Notes: generated from the sequence alone by a model not told the origin. A stretch of DNA of 9,108 bases from Pelobacter sp. UBA6812 (GCA_002452265.1 DKEW01000071.1:1-9108), one strand, 5' to 3'; positions 1 through 6,273 are shown, counted from the stretch's first letter. Translations and numbers: made by a program.

Positions 1-36
1 CAGGGGTCGTAGGTTCAATCCCTACAACGCCCACCA
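1..36 (+). tRNA. tRNA, 3' part (5' end outside window)
   Basis: The visible part folds as the 3' half of a tRNA: variable loop (4-8), T stem GTAGG (9-13), T loop TTCAATC (14-20), closing stem CCTAC (21-25), acceptor strand AACGCCC (26-32), discriminator A (33) and an encoded CCA (34-36). The missing 5' acceptor strand should read GGGCGTT. The anticodon lies outside the window, so the amino acid cannot be read. The discriminator A and the overall 3' half resemble tRNA-Lys of related bacteria from memory, which is only a guess. A terminator hairpin follows at once, so this is the last or only tRNA of its transcript. Confidence 0.93.
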
Positions 37-43
37 TAATTTC

Positions 44-76
44 AAGGGATTACGGCATCGGCTGTAATCCCTTTTT
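44..76 (+). terminator. Rho-independent terminator of the tRNA
   Basis: A perfect 10-bp stem, AAGGGATTAC (44-53) pairing with GTAATCCCTT (64-73), closes a 10-base loop and runs into a T tract (72-76). It begins 8 bases after the tRNA CCA end and should release the tRNA precursor. Its stem is almost the same as that of the terminator at 666-711. Confidence 0.85.
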
Positions 77-142
77 CGTGTAAGCTGCGAAAGATACTCC
101 ATGGATAGTTCCATACGCCCCCAGACGAATAATTAATAGCAT

Positions 143-148
143 AGAGGA
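143..148 (+). promoter_or_regulatory. Ribosome binding site deciding the yehS start
   Basis: AGAGGA at 143-148 lies 9 bases before the ATG at 158 but touches the ATG at 149. Initiation at 158 is therefore much more likely, giving an N-terminus MTNNDILR that matches the short N-terminus (M-L-S-N-D-I-L-R) of E. coli YehS as I remember it. Confidence 0.6.
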
Positions 149-157
149 ATGCAGTTT

Positions 158-619
158 ATGACAAATAACGATATCTTACGTCGTGTCCGCTATCTTTTTG
201 ATTTTAGCGATTTGAAAATGGTAGGTATATTTGGCTTGGCTGATTATGCCGTAACACCTGAGCAAGTTTCCGAATGGTTAAAAAAGGAAGAAGACCCTGC
301 GTACAAAAAATGCAGCGACACGCAATTGGCTATTTTCCTGAATGGCTTGATTATTGATAAGCGTGGAAAAAAGGAAGGGGCTAAGCCAGAACCGGAGAGA
401 CGGTTAACCAACAATATAATTTTTATGAAATTGAAAATTGCTTTAAACCTCAAAGCTGAAGAGATCATCGAAATTATGGCTTTGGCAAATTTCCGGATTA
501 GTAAAAGCGAGTTGAGTGCCTTTTTCAGAAAGTCTGATCATAGGCATTATCGCGACTGCCAGGATCAGATTTTACGGAATTTTCTTCAAGGTCTGCAGCT
601 TAAATATCGTCCGGAATGA
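158..619 (+). CDS. yehS: YehS family protein (DUF1456)
   Basis: This is a protein of about 153 residues of the DUF1456 (YehS) family, which has no established biochemical role. The family consists of two similar repeats, and both can be seen: the first with NNDILRRVRY, then an EW-KKEEDP segment and FLNGLIIDKRG, the second with LTNNIIFMKLKIAL, then FRISKSELSAFFR and ILRNFLQGLQ. A linker with PEPERR joins them, as in E. coli YehS. The length equals the family norm and there is no signal peptide or membrane segment, so it is cytosolic. The gene stands alone between the tRNA terminator and a convergent terminator. Sampled lines are near 40% G+C, clearly lower than the neighbouring metabolic genes (50-60%), which hints at acquisition next to the tRNA. 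An upstream ATG at 149 is possible but poorly spaced from the ribosome site. Confidence 0.88.
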   Translation: MTNNDILRRVRYLFDFSDLKMVGIFGLADYAVTPEQVSEWLKKEEDPAYKKCSDTQLAIFLNGLIIDKRGKKEGAKPEPERRLTNNIIFMKLKIALNLKAEEIIEIMALANFRISKSELSAFFRKSDHRHYRDCQDQILRNFLQGLQLKYRPE

Positions 620-665
620 ATGGTCGGGTTTTTGTGTGACTTGGTAGTTTTGTTGTGAAGGTTTG

Positions 666-711
666 AAAAAAAAGGGATAACGAAGCGGTATGCTTGGTTA
701 TCCCTTTTTTT
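666..711. terminator. Bidirectional terminator between yehS and lpxA
   Basis: The stem GGGATAAC (674-681) pairs with GTTATCCC (697-704), and is extended by an A tract (666-673) facing a T tract (705-711). The loop can pair further, A-A-G-C (683-686) with G-C-T-T (692-695). Because both flanks are A/T tracts, the hairpin can stop transcription in both directions. It lies between two convergent genes, yehS (+) and lpxA (-). Confidence 0.85.
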
Positions 712-802
712 ATAATGTGCAAGCTGTTTTCATGGATAATTAAAATGGCTTGTAACCATCCATCCTTTTCTCGGTCAATTCACTTGCCAGTAATCTGTGT
801 GA

Positions 803-1594
803 TCAATCCATAGGTTTGTTACGTCCATAGCCGATGCCTCGTTTGGAGGAGCGGATAAAGTCTACCATGAGGCGCACTTCAGGGGTTATCTCTGGGGCTG
901 AGTCCAGTTCGTTGAGTACGTCTTCGAGTCGTTTTCCTGTGCGAAAGATGGCTTTAAAAGCTCTTTTGACTGCCAGGATGCGTTTGGATTCAAGCCCGCT
1001 GCGGCGCATGCCAACCAGGTTGACCGCACGAATCCAGCTCATTTCGTCGTTGATGCAGTACGGCGGGATGTCTTTTGTGGCACCGGAACCGCCGCGCATC
1101 ATAGCCAGTTCGCCGATGCGCACAAACTGGTGGACCTGACAGTTACCGGAAATGATGGCGCGGTTGCCAACTTCGACGTGGCCGGCCAGCAAAGCGCCAT
1201 TGACCAGGATAACATGATCGCCAATGCGGCAATTATGGGCAATGTGGCTGTTTACCATGAAAAAATTATTGTGACCGATGACCGTTGAGGTATTCAGGCG
1301 ATTACCTCGATGGACCGTAACGCCTTCGCGGAAAATATTATTGTCGCCTATCACCGTATATGCCTCTTCCCCTTGGTATCCTATATCCTGTGGGGCTTGT
1401 CCAATGACGGCATAGGGAAAAATCTGATTGCCTTTGCCCAACGTGGTCCAACGTGCGACATGGGCTCCGTGCATGAGGCGGGTACCTGAGCCGATAGAAA
1501 CATTGGCGTCAATAAAGACATTAGGACCGATCTCGACATCTTCAGCCAGGTTGACGGATGAATCGACAATTGCGGTTGGGTGGATTATGGCCAT
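803..1594 (-). CDS. lpxA: LpxA-type acyl-ACP--UDP-GlcNAc O-acyltransferase
   Basis: LpxA transfers a 3-hydroxyacyl chain from acyl carrier protein to UDP-GlcNAc, the first step of lipid A synthesis, in the cytosol. The 263-residue length matches E. coli LpxA (262). The N-terminal two thirds are hexapeptide repeats of a left-handed beta helix. Residues matching the active site are present: H117 and the general base H120 in the S-H-I-A-H-N-C motif, H139 in LAGHV and H155 in VHQF. G168 aligns with the acyl-chain ruler G173 of E. coli, which suggests a long hydroxyacyl donor. The helical C-terminal domain begins near residue 190. The start is supported by GAGGAG (1600-1605) five bases upstream. 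The gene is solitary, with no fabZ, lpxD or lpxB beside it, so it may be a second copy next to a canonical operon elsewhere; substrate and chain length are then open. Confidence 0.88.
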   Translation of the reverse strand: MAIIHPTAIVDSSVNLAEDVEIGPNVFIDANVSIGSGTRLMHGAHVARWTTLGKGNQIFPYAVIGQAPQDIGYQGEEAYTVIGDNNIFREGVTVHRGNRLNTSTVIGHNNFFMVNSHIAHNCRIGDHVILVNGALLAGHVEVGNRAIISGNCQVHQFVRIGELAMMRGGSGATKDIPPYCINDEMSWIRAVNLVGMRRSGLESKRILAVKRAFKAIFRTGKRLEDVLNELDSAPEITPEVRLMVDFIRSSKRGIGYGRNKPMD

Positions 1595-1834
1595 AGAGGC
1601 TCCTCAAACAAAGGGCGCAGGCGGCGCAATAATGGAAATGGATCTCTGTCGCCTCACTATAGTGCCCTAAATAACATTGGTGTTCAAGGTGTTTTGGTCG
1701 TTTGTTTGTGGTGAGGCTTTCTTGAAAGGGAATGGGCATCTGATAAGCTGAAAAAGAGCATTTGGGCTGATCCTTGCGAAGGTAAGCCAGCGGTGTATCC
1801 CCTGTGGCTAAAAATGCAGAATCTGAAAGCTTGC

Positions 1835-1940
1835 ACCACGAAGGGCACGAAGAGCACGAAGGAATACATACAAAACAGACACTTATGGTTATGTTTTGCC
1901 TTAGCTTCCCCCTTCGTGTCCTCTGTGATCTTCGTAGTGA
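1835..1940. repeat. Inverted repeat with a 9-base tandem-unit left arm
   Basis: The left arm (1835-1862) contains three tandem 9-base units: CACGAAGGG (1837-1845), CACGAAGAG (1846-1854), CACGAAGGA (1855-1863). The right arm (1911-1938) is the inverted, more decayed version, starting CCTTCGTG. By my count 21 of 28 positions are complementary, with a 48-base spacer. The two arms could pair as one long hairpin. From memory, CACGAAGG-type arrays of this look occur between genes in many Geobacter/Pelobacter-like genomes, so this is probably one copy of a dispersed element; the family name is not known to me. Confidence 0.75.
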
Positions 1941-1992
1941 AATTTATATGTGGTTGTCCATTTCACGCTGGCAGTGACCGATTTTGGAAAAT

Positions 1993-2020
1993 TTGTGGCA
2001 ATTTGAGAATAGTGTATAAA
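1993..2020 (+). promoter_or_regulatory. Possible sigma-70 promoter for the aldehyde dehydrogenase operon
   Basis: TTGTGG (1993-1998) and TATAAA (2015-2020) are separated by 16 bases and lie about 45 bases before the start codon. The match is moderate and the area is AT-rich, so chance is possible. A perfect TATAAT at 2034-2039 has no acceptable -35 partner. Confidence 0.3.
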
Positions 2021-2065
2021 TAGTTAAGATTATTATAATTTTACAAATACGCAGGAGTTTTCATT

Positions 2066-3556
2066 ATGACCACAATTCAAAATTTGATTGGCGGCCAATG
2101 GGTTCCTCCATCGACTGGTGATTATGGACAAAGTGTAAATCCGGCGCATGATACGGAGGTTGTCGCCCGTTATCCATTAAGCGGGAAAGCTGACGTTGAT
2201 CTTGCAGTCGCGGCGGCAAAGAAAGCTTTTCCCGGTTGGCGAGACATGCCGGCGCCCAAGAGGGGCGAGATATTGTTTCGTGCAGCGGAAATTCTCTCCC
2301 GTCGCAAGGATGAGCTCGGCCGGTTGGTGACGCTTGAGATGGGGAAAGTACTGGCTGAAGGTTTGGGAGATGTGCAAGAAGCTATCGACATGGGATATTT
2401 CATGGCTGGCGAAGGGCGTCGGTTTCAGGGTGAAACCGTCCCTTGCGAGTTGCCCAACAAGGATGCAAAGTCAATACGGGTCCCGTGGGGGGTTTTCGCT
2501 CTCATCACGACCTGGAATTTTCCCATAGCCATACCTTCCTGGAAGGTTTTTGCTGCGCTCATCTGCGGTAATACCGTGGTTCTCAAACCTTCTTCCGATG
2601 CTCCTCTGTGTGCCGTGCGCTTTGCAGAAGTTTTACAGGAGGCCGGCTTGCCGGCCGGCGTGTTGAATGTCATTACAGGGTCAGGCGAAACGGTTGGGAG
2701 CGAACTCGTAAGGCATCCGGATGTCCAGGGGGTCTCTTTTACCGGGTCATGCTCGGTGGGCGAAGCTCTGGCATGTAGCGTTGCTGAGTTGCACCGTCCG
2801 ATCGCTATGGAAATGGGTGGTAAAAATGCCATCCTGATCATGGACGACGCCGATCTCGATTTGGCTCTTGAAGGGGTTTTGTGGGGTGCTTTCGGGACTA
2901 CCGGGCAGCGATGTACCGCCTCCAGTCGCATTATCGTGCATGAACCGGTGTACGATGCTTTTCTTGAGCGACTGGTAAAGGCTGCCATGGCCTTGCGCCT
3001 TGGCAGTGGCCTGGAAAAAGATACCGATGTCGGTCCATTGATTAACCGCCGGGCGGTTAGCAAGGTTTTGAACTACATTCGTATTGGCCGGGATGAAGGG
3101 GCGCATTTGCATTGTGGTGGCAAGCAGGCGGATCAAGGTTCTCTGGGGGAAGGATTTTTTGTCGAGCCTACGGTTTTTTCGGGTGTTACCCCAACGATGC
3201 GTATTGCCCAAGAGGAAATTTTCGGGCCCGTGGTAGCTGTTATGAAGTGCACTTCCTACGATCAGGGCGTGGCAATGATTAACCAGAGTCGTTTTGGACT
3301 TTCCGCTGCCATTTATACGCGCGATGTAAATCTTGCGGCCCGCGCTGAAAGAGATATTGAAACAGGATTGGTTTATATAAATGCCAGCACCATCGGTGCC
3401 GAGATTCAATTGCCTTTCGGTGGTTTCAAGCATTCGGGTTCCGGACATCCGGAGGCCGGTGGGCGCATGGGGGCCATCGACTTCTTTTCACGGATCAAGG
3501 TGGTCTACCGCGATTACAGCGGCAAGTTGCAAAGGGCCCAGATTGATATGTCTTGA
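2066..3556 (+). CDS. NAD(P)-dependent aldehyde dehydrogenase family protein
   Basis: This 496-residue protein is a full-length member of the aldehyde dehydrogenase superfamily, which oxidises aldehydes to carboxylic acids with NAD(P)+. Catalytic parts are all present: oxyanion N151 in TTWNFPIA, cofactor lysine K174 in LKPSSDAP, the FTGS-x3-G turn (225-232), general base E249 in EMGGKNA, nucleophile C283 in FGTTGQRCTASSR, and E384 in QEEIFGPV. The GQRCTASSR context is typical of the ketoglutarate-semialdehyde / ALDH7-like branch, including uncharacterised AldH proteins, so the true substrate cannot be given. There is no signal peptide; it is cytosolic. AGGAG (2053-2057) sits 8 bases before the ATG. 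The stop is 18 bases before the next gene, so the two are probably co-transcribed and metabolically linked. Confidence 0.92.
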   Translation: MTTIQNLIGGQWVPPSTGDYGQSVNPAHDTEVVARYPLSGKADVDLAVAAAKKAFPGWRDMPAPKRGEILFRAAEILSRRKDELGRLVTLEMGKVLAEGLGDVQEAIDMGYFMAGEGRRFQGETVPCELPNKDAKSIRVPWGVFALITTWNFPIAIPSWKVFAALICGNTVVLKPSSDAPLCAVRFAEVLQEAGLPAGVLNVITGSGETVGSELVRHPDVQGVSFTGSCSVGEALACSVAELHRPIAMEMGGKNAILIMDDADLDLALEGVLWGAFGTTGQRCTASSRIIVHEPVYDAFLERLVKAAMALRLGSGLEKDTDVGPLINRRAVSKVLNYIRIGRDEGAHLHCGGKQADQGSLGEGFFVEPTVFSGVTPTMRIAQEEIFGPVVAVMKCTSYDQGVAMINQSRFGLSAAIYTRDVNLAARAERDIETGLVYINASTIGAEIQLPFGGFKHSGSGHPEAGGRMGAIDFFSRIKVVYRDYSGKLQRAQIDMS

Positions 3557-3574
3557 ACGCGTTGAAGGGGGCTT

Positions 3575-4906
3575 ATGCGAATACTGATCCTGGGTGCAGG
3601 AGGTCGCGATTTTCATAACTTCAATCTTTTGTATCGCCACCGCCGAGATGTGGAGGTGGTTGCCTTTACGGCCTCGCAGATCCCTTTTCAGGTAGGCCGC
3701 AGGTATCCGCCTTGCCTGGCAGGGCCATTATATCCCGATGGCATACCGATTATTGAAGATAATGGCCTGGGTGAGATGGTGAGGCGACTTAAAATCGATG
3801 CGGCCGTTTTTTCCTACAGCGACATATCCCATAGCAAGATTATGGACCTGGCATCGCAGGTTTTGGCTACCGGGTGTGATTTTTATCTTGTTGGTTCGGA
3901 ACGAACCATGCTCAAGGCTGCATTGCCCGTGGTTTCGGTATGCGCAGTGCGCACCGGTTGCGGTAAAAGTGCTGTAACCCGGTATGTTTGTCAGGCATTG
4001 CTCAAGGAAGGCCGAAAGCCGGTGGTCGTGCGACATCCTATGGCGTATGGTCCGCTTGAGGAACGCGCGGTGCAGTGTTTTTTGAGTATGGAGGATCTTG
4101 ACCGATACGGGTCAACCCTGGAGGAACGTGAAGAATACGAACCGCTGCTGCGTCTTGGCGTTCCTTTGTTCGCCGGGGTGGATTATGAAGCGGTTTTGGC
4201 TATGGCGGAAAAATCAGGGGATCTGCTGATCTGGGATGGTGGAAACAACGATACGCCCTTTTTCAGGCCGGATCTGGAAATCGTGCTGGTTGACCCGCTG
4301 CGTGCCGGCGATGAGCTGTCGTATTATCCCGGCTATGTCAACCTGCTGCGGTCTGATGTAATTATTATCAGCAAGTTATCCGGAGTGCCCGAGGAAAACC
4401 TCCGGCTTGTACATAAAAATCTTAACCATGCGGTTCCGGGGAAGCCGATTATTCAGGGCGACCTGGATGTAATGGTTGAAAACCCCCATACGGTCGCCGA
4501 CATGCGTGTCTTGGTCGTCGAGGATGGGCCTACCGTGACGCATGGAGATATGGCCTTTGGAGCGGGAGTTGTTGCCGCCCGGCGTTTTGGGGCCCGGGAG
4601 ATTGTTGATCCCCGGCCTTATGCGGCAGGAAGTCTTGAACAGGTTTATGCCGATTATCCGCATATCGATTGTATCGTGCCGGCCATGGGGTATTCCAAAT
4701 CCCAGTTGAATGATCTCAAACGTACCCTGGATGCTGTACCCTGCGACCTGATCTTGTCGGCTACCCCGGTGGATTTGGGGCGATTGCTGCATATCGATAA
4801 GCCCATCATGCAGGTATCGTATGAATTTATTGAGAATGAACCGGGTTTGCTTATGGCGAAGATGCACCACTTGATATCCCAGCGTAAAGACAGTCCGAAT
4901 ACCTGA
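3575..4906 (+). CDS. COG2403 P-loop protein, cyclic 2,3-diphosphoglycerate synthetase-like
   Basis: This 443-residue protein resembles COG2403 (predicted GTPase), the family containing archaeal cyclic 2,3-diphosphoglycerate synthetase, which closes 2,3-diphosphoglycerate into a cyclic compound using ATP. An N-terminal Rossmann-like segment starts MRILILGAGGRDFHNFN. A P-loop follows at 126-132 (RTGCGKS); the residue where a classical Walker A has its first glycine is V125. A Walker-B-like D-L-L-I-W-D-G-G-N-N-D lies at 216-226, a possible base-recognition S-K at 266-267, a conserved-looking V-E-D-G-P-T-V-T-H-G-D block at 315-325, and ATPVDLGRLL at 396-405. No membrane segment is seen. AGGGGG (3566-3571) precedes the ATG. 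Bacterial members have no proven function that I know of, so cyclic-DPG synthesis should not be assumed; the partner aldehyde dehydrogenase suggests small-molecule metabolism. Confidence 0.8.
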   Translation: MRILILGAGGRDFHNFNLLYRHRRDVEVVAFTASQIPFQVGRRYPPCLAGPLYPDGIPIIEDNGLGEMVRRLKIDAAVFSYSDISHSKIMDLASQVLATGCDFYLVGSERTMLKAALPVVSVCAVRTGCGKSAVTRYVCQALLKEGRKPVVVRHPMAYGPLEERAVQCFLSMEDLDRYGSTLEEREEYEPLLRLGVPLFAGVDYEAVLAMAEKSGDLLIWDGGNNDTPFFRPDLEIVLVDPLRAGDELSYYPGYVNLLRSDVIIISKLSGVPEENLRLVHKNLNHAVPGKPIIQGDLDVMVENPHTVADMRVLVVEDGPTVTHGDMAFGAGVVAARRFGAREIVDPRPYAAGSLEQVYADYPHIDCIVPAMGYSKSQLNDLKRTLDAVPCDLILSATPVDLGRLLHIDKPIMQVSYEFIENEPGLLMAKMHHLISQRKDSPNT

Positions 4907-4915
4907 AAGGGAGCA

Positions 4916-4935
4916 GGGCGATTGCGTCCGTTTTT
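4916..4935 (+). terminator. Short terminator after the COG2403 gene
   Basis: GGGCG (4916-4920) pairs with CGTCC (4925-4929, one G-T pair) around a 4-base loop and is followed by five T (4931-4935). It starts 10 bases past the stop codon. The stem is short, so termination may be partial. Confidence 0.45.
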
Positions 4936-4954
4936 ACCGAGGACCAAGAATCTC

Positions 4955-4982
4955 TTGACAGTAGAAAAACTCCGTGTAGGAT
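4955..4982 (+). promoter_or_regulatory. Sigma-70-type promoter upstream of the DUF2148 gene
   Basis: A consensus -35 box TTGACA (4955-4960) is followed after 16 bases by TAGGAT (4977-4982), a 4/6 match to the -10 box. Transcription would begin near 4989, leaving a leader of about 220 bases before the start codon at 5213. It lies just past the terminator of the previous operon, which is where a new promoter is expected. Confidence 0.55.
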
Positions 4983-5212
4983 ATCGGTGATTTTTTACCC
5001 TGTGTGGGAAAACCTCTCATAACGCAAGGTCTGCATATCGGATACAGGGCGTTATGTGCGGGACGCTTAAACGTCGCATCTAACAAAAAATCTTAGCACT
5101 TTCAGTTATCGTGTATTTTTGTTCTTTCATTCACAATCTCTGGGGTGTATTTTAACAGGCTGCATAGACAATTATTTTAATATATAAACAAAAGCTGGTT
5201 TAAGGATAGCGG

Positions 5213-5737
5213 ATGCTGCTTTTAAATGATGAGAAAAACGGGTTGCTTGATTTTGCCCGTATGATCTGTGCAGCTGCGCGTACGGCACCTAAGGGTCGTG
5301 GTCTCGATTTGATGACCACCGCCATCGTTAGTGGTGATGAAAAGGACAGTCTCGTGGAACGCATGCATCATATTGCGCAGCGTGATGGTGTTGCCTTTTT
5401 TGCCCGTGATGCTGAAAATGTTCGCCAGGCACAACTAATTATCCTTTTCGCGACCAGCAAAAAGCCCCTCGGTTTGCCTAACTGCGGTTTTTGTGGTTTC
5501 GGCAATTGCGAAGAACTTCAAAAGGTTGGCGGTGTTTGCGCTTTCAATAGTGGTGATCTTGGCATTGCCATCGGTTCCGCTGTCAGTCGCGCTGCCGACC
5601 TGCGCATCGACAATCGCATCCTTTATACTGCGGGCAAAGCCGCACTTGAACTGGGTCTTTTGGGAGAGGATGCTGCTCTGGCGTTTGGGCTGCCTCTTTC
5701 GGTAACGGGTAAAAGTCCGTTTTTCGACAGGAAATAA
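5213..5737 (+). CDS. DUF2148 ferredoxin-domain protein
   Basis: This 174-residue protein belongs to the DUF2148 / COG4739 group, called ferredoxin-domain proteins and common in anaerobes; the exact role is unknown. Family hallmarks are visible in order: A-A-R-T-A-P-K-G-R-G-L-D near residues 21-32, FFARDAENV (62-70), a four-cysteine patch C91-x2-C94-x4-C99-x9-C109 within N-C-G-F-C-G-F-G-N-C, then D-L-G-I-A-I-G-S-A-V-S (115-125) and a C-terminal LPLSVTGKSPFFDRK. Four such cysteines could hold one 4Fe-4S cluster, which is an inference from spacing. No signal or membrane segment is seen, so it is cytosolic. The length is usual for the family. It is followed after 11 bases by the Nudix gene, likely one transcript, and preceded by its own promoter and a long leader. 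Confidence 0.85.
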   Translation: MLLLNDEKNGLLDFARMICAAARTAPKGRGLDLMTTAIVSGDEKDSLVERMHHIAQRDGVAFFARDAENVRQAQLIILFATSKKPLGLPNCGFCGFGNCEELQKVGGVCAFNSGDLGIAIGSAVSRAADLRIDNRILYTAGKAALELGLLGEDAALAFGLPLSVTGKSPFFDRK

Positions 5738-5748
5738 AGGCAAGCGGG

Positions 5749-6273
5749 ATGGTTGGCGATGAGTGGTTTGAGATAGTTGACGATGAAGACCGGGTTGTTG
5801 GCAGGGCGCTGCGCAGCACATGCCATGGGAATCCCGACCTGATTCATCGCGTTGCTCATGTTCTCGTTGTTAATCGGGATGGCCACATTCTGCTGCAAAA
5901 GCGTTCCATGACCAAGGATGTACAACCGGGTCGTTGGGATACGAGTGTCGGTGGTCATCTTGATCCGGGAGAGGGATATCGTTCCGCCGCTTTGAGGGAG
6001 ATGCATGAAGAGTTGGGGATCAGCAATGTTCCCATCGAATTTCTGTATCACTCACGTATTCGCAACGACTTCGAATCCGAGAACATTGGTACGTTCCTGA
6101 TTCGTTACGACGGCGAAATTAGTTTTGATCCCTGCGAAATCGACGCTGTTCGGTTTTTTTCCGCAGATGAAATTAATCGCCTACTTGGACAAGGCTTTTT
6201 CACTCCGAATTTCGAGGAAGAGTGGGGTTTATATAACTGTTGGTGCCAAGGTCAAGCAGGCGAGAATATCTGA
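5749..6273 (+). CDS. Nudix hydrolase, YfcD / IPP-isomerase-like subgroup
   Basis: Nudix hydrolases cleave nucleoside diphosphates linked to another group, or similar pyrophosphates, with a metal ion. The complete Nudix box G-x5-E-x7-R-E-U-x-E-E-x-G-U spans residues 69-91 (G69, E75, R83, E84, E87, E88, G90), so the catalytic metal ligands are intact. The N-terminus EWFEIVDDEDRVVGRALRS and the H-R-V-A-H-V-L-V / LLQKRS / KDVQPGRWD segments are typical of the YfcD-type branch, which resembles isopentenyl-diphosphate isomerase. The substrate cannot be told from sequence. The protein has 174 residues, is cytosolic and has no extra domain. AAAGG (5736-5740) overlaps the stop of the upstream DUF2148 gene, 8 bases before the ATG, indicating translation in one operon. 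No clear terminator follows. Confidence 0.88.
   Translation: MVGDEWFEIVDDEDRVVGRALRSTCHGNPDLIHRVAHVLVVNRDGHILLQKRSMTKDVQPGRWDTSVGGHLDPGEGYRSAALREMHEELGISNVPIEFLYHSRIRNDFESENIGTFLIRYDGEISFDPCEIDAVRFFSADEINRLLGQGFFTPNFEEEWGLYNCWCQGQAGENI

Larger units (their letters stand above)
1595..2065. other. 471-base non-coding region between divergent lpxA and aldehyde dehydrogenase genes
   Basis: I see no credible gene here. Short open frames exist, but one of them reads through the 9-base repeat (T-K-G-T-K-S-T-K-E), a sign of repeat DNA rather than a protein. From left to right the stretch holds the lpxA ribosome site (1600-1605), a perfect 10-base palindrome CACTATAGTG (1655-1664), two overlapping hairpins (1764-1809), a pair of inverted repeat arms (1835-1862 and 1911-1938), and an AT-rich end with a possible promoter for the aldehyde dehydrogenase gene. 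Confidence 0.7.
4907..5212. other. 306-base non-coding region and probable leader of the DUF2148 gene
   Basis: No gene is seen. After the short terminator and the promoter near 4955, the stretch holds an 8-bp inverted repeat CATAACGC (5018-5025) / GCGTTATG (5049-5056) and a second small hairpin GACG (5062-5065) / CGTC (5072-5075), then about 130 AT-rich bases up to the ribosome site AAGGA (5202-5206), 6 bases before the ATG. I compared it from memory with common riboswitch motifs (TPP, cobalamin, SAM, glycine, c-di-GMP) and found no convincing match. Confidence 0.6.

Noticed and set aside
1655..1664. CACTATAGTG, resembling the core of a phage T7 promoter
   Set aside because: Only the CACTATAG core is shared, the upstream part of the T7 promoter is absent, and the string is a simple palindrome.
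1655..1687. Possible lpxA promoter on the minus strand (TTGAAC ... TATAGT)
   Set aside because: The spacing between the two boxes is 20 bases, too long for a normal sigma-70 promoter.
1764..1795. TPP riboswitch, suggested by CTGATC ... GCCAGCG
   Set aside because: The 5' half with the CUGAGA element and its stem is missing, and no thiamine gene follows.
1793..2023. Small plus-strand open frame (76 codons) and its minus-strand counterpart (1684-1869)
   Set aside because: Both read through the 9-base repeat and have no ribosome site or homology; such frames are a known artefact of this kind of repeat.
2425..3448. Two long minus-strand open frames (212 and 233 codons) inside the aldehyde dehydrogenase gene
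   Set aside because: They overlap a well-supported gene in antisense, resemble no family, and overlap each other.
4990..5080. c-di-GMP (GEMM) riboswitch, suggested by GGGAAAACC and GGGACGC
   Set aside because: The two segments are too far apart, the tetraloop hairpin is missing and the downstream conserved part is absent.
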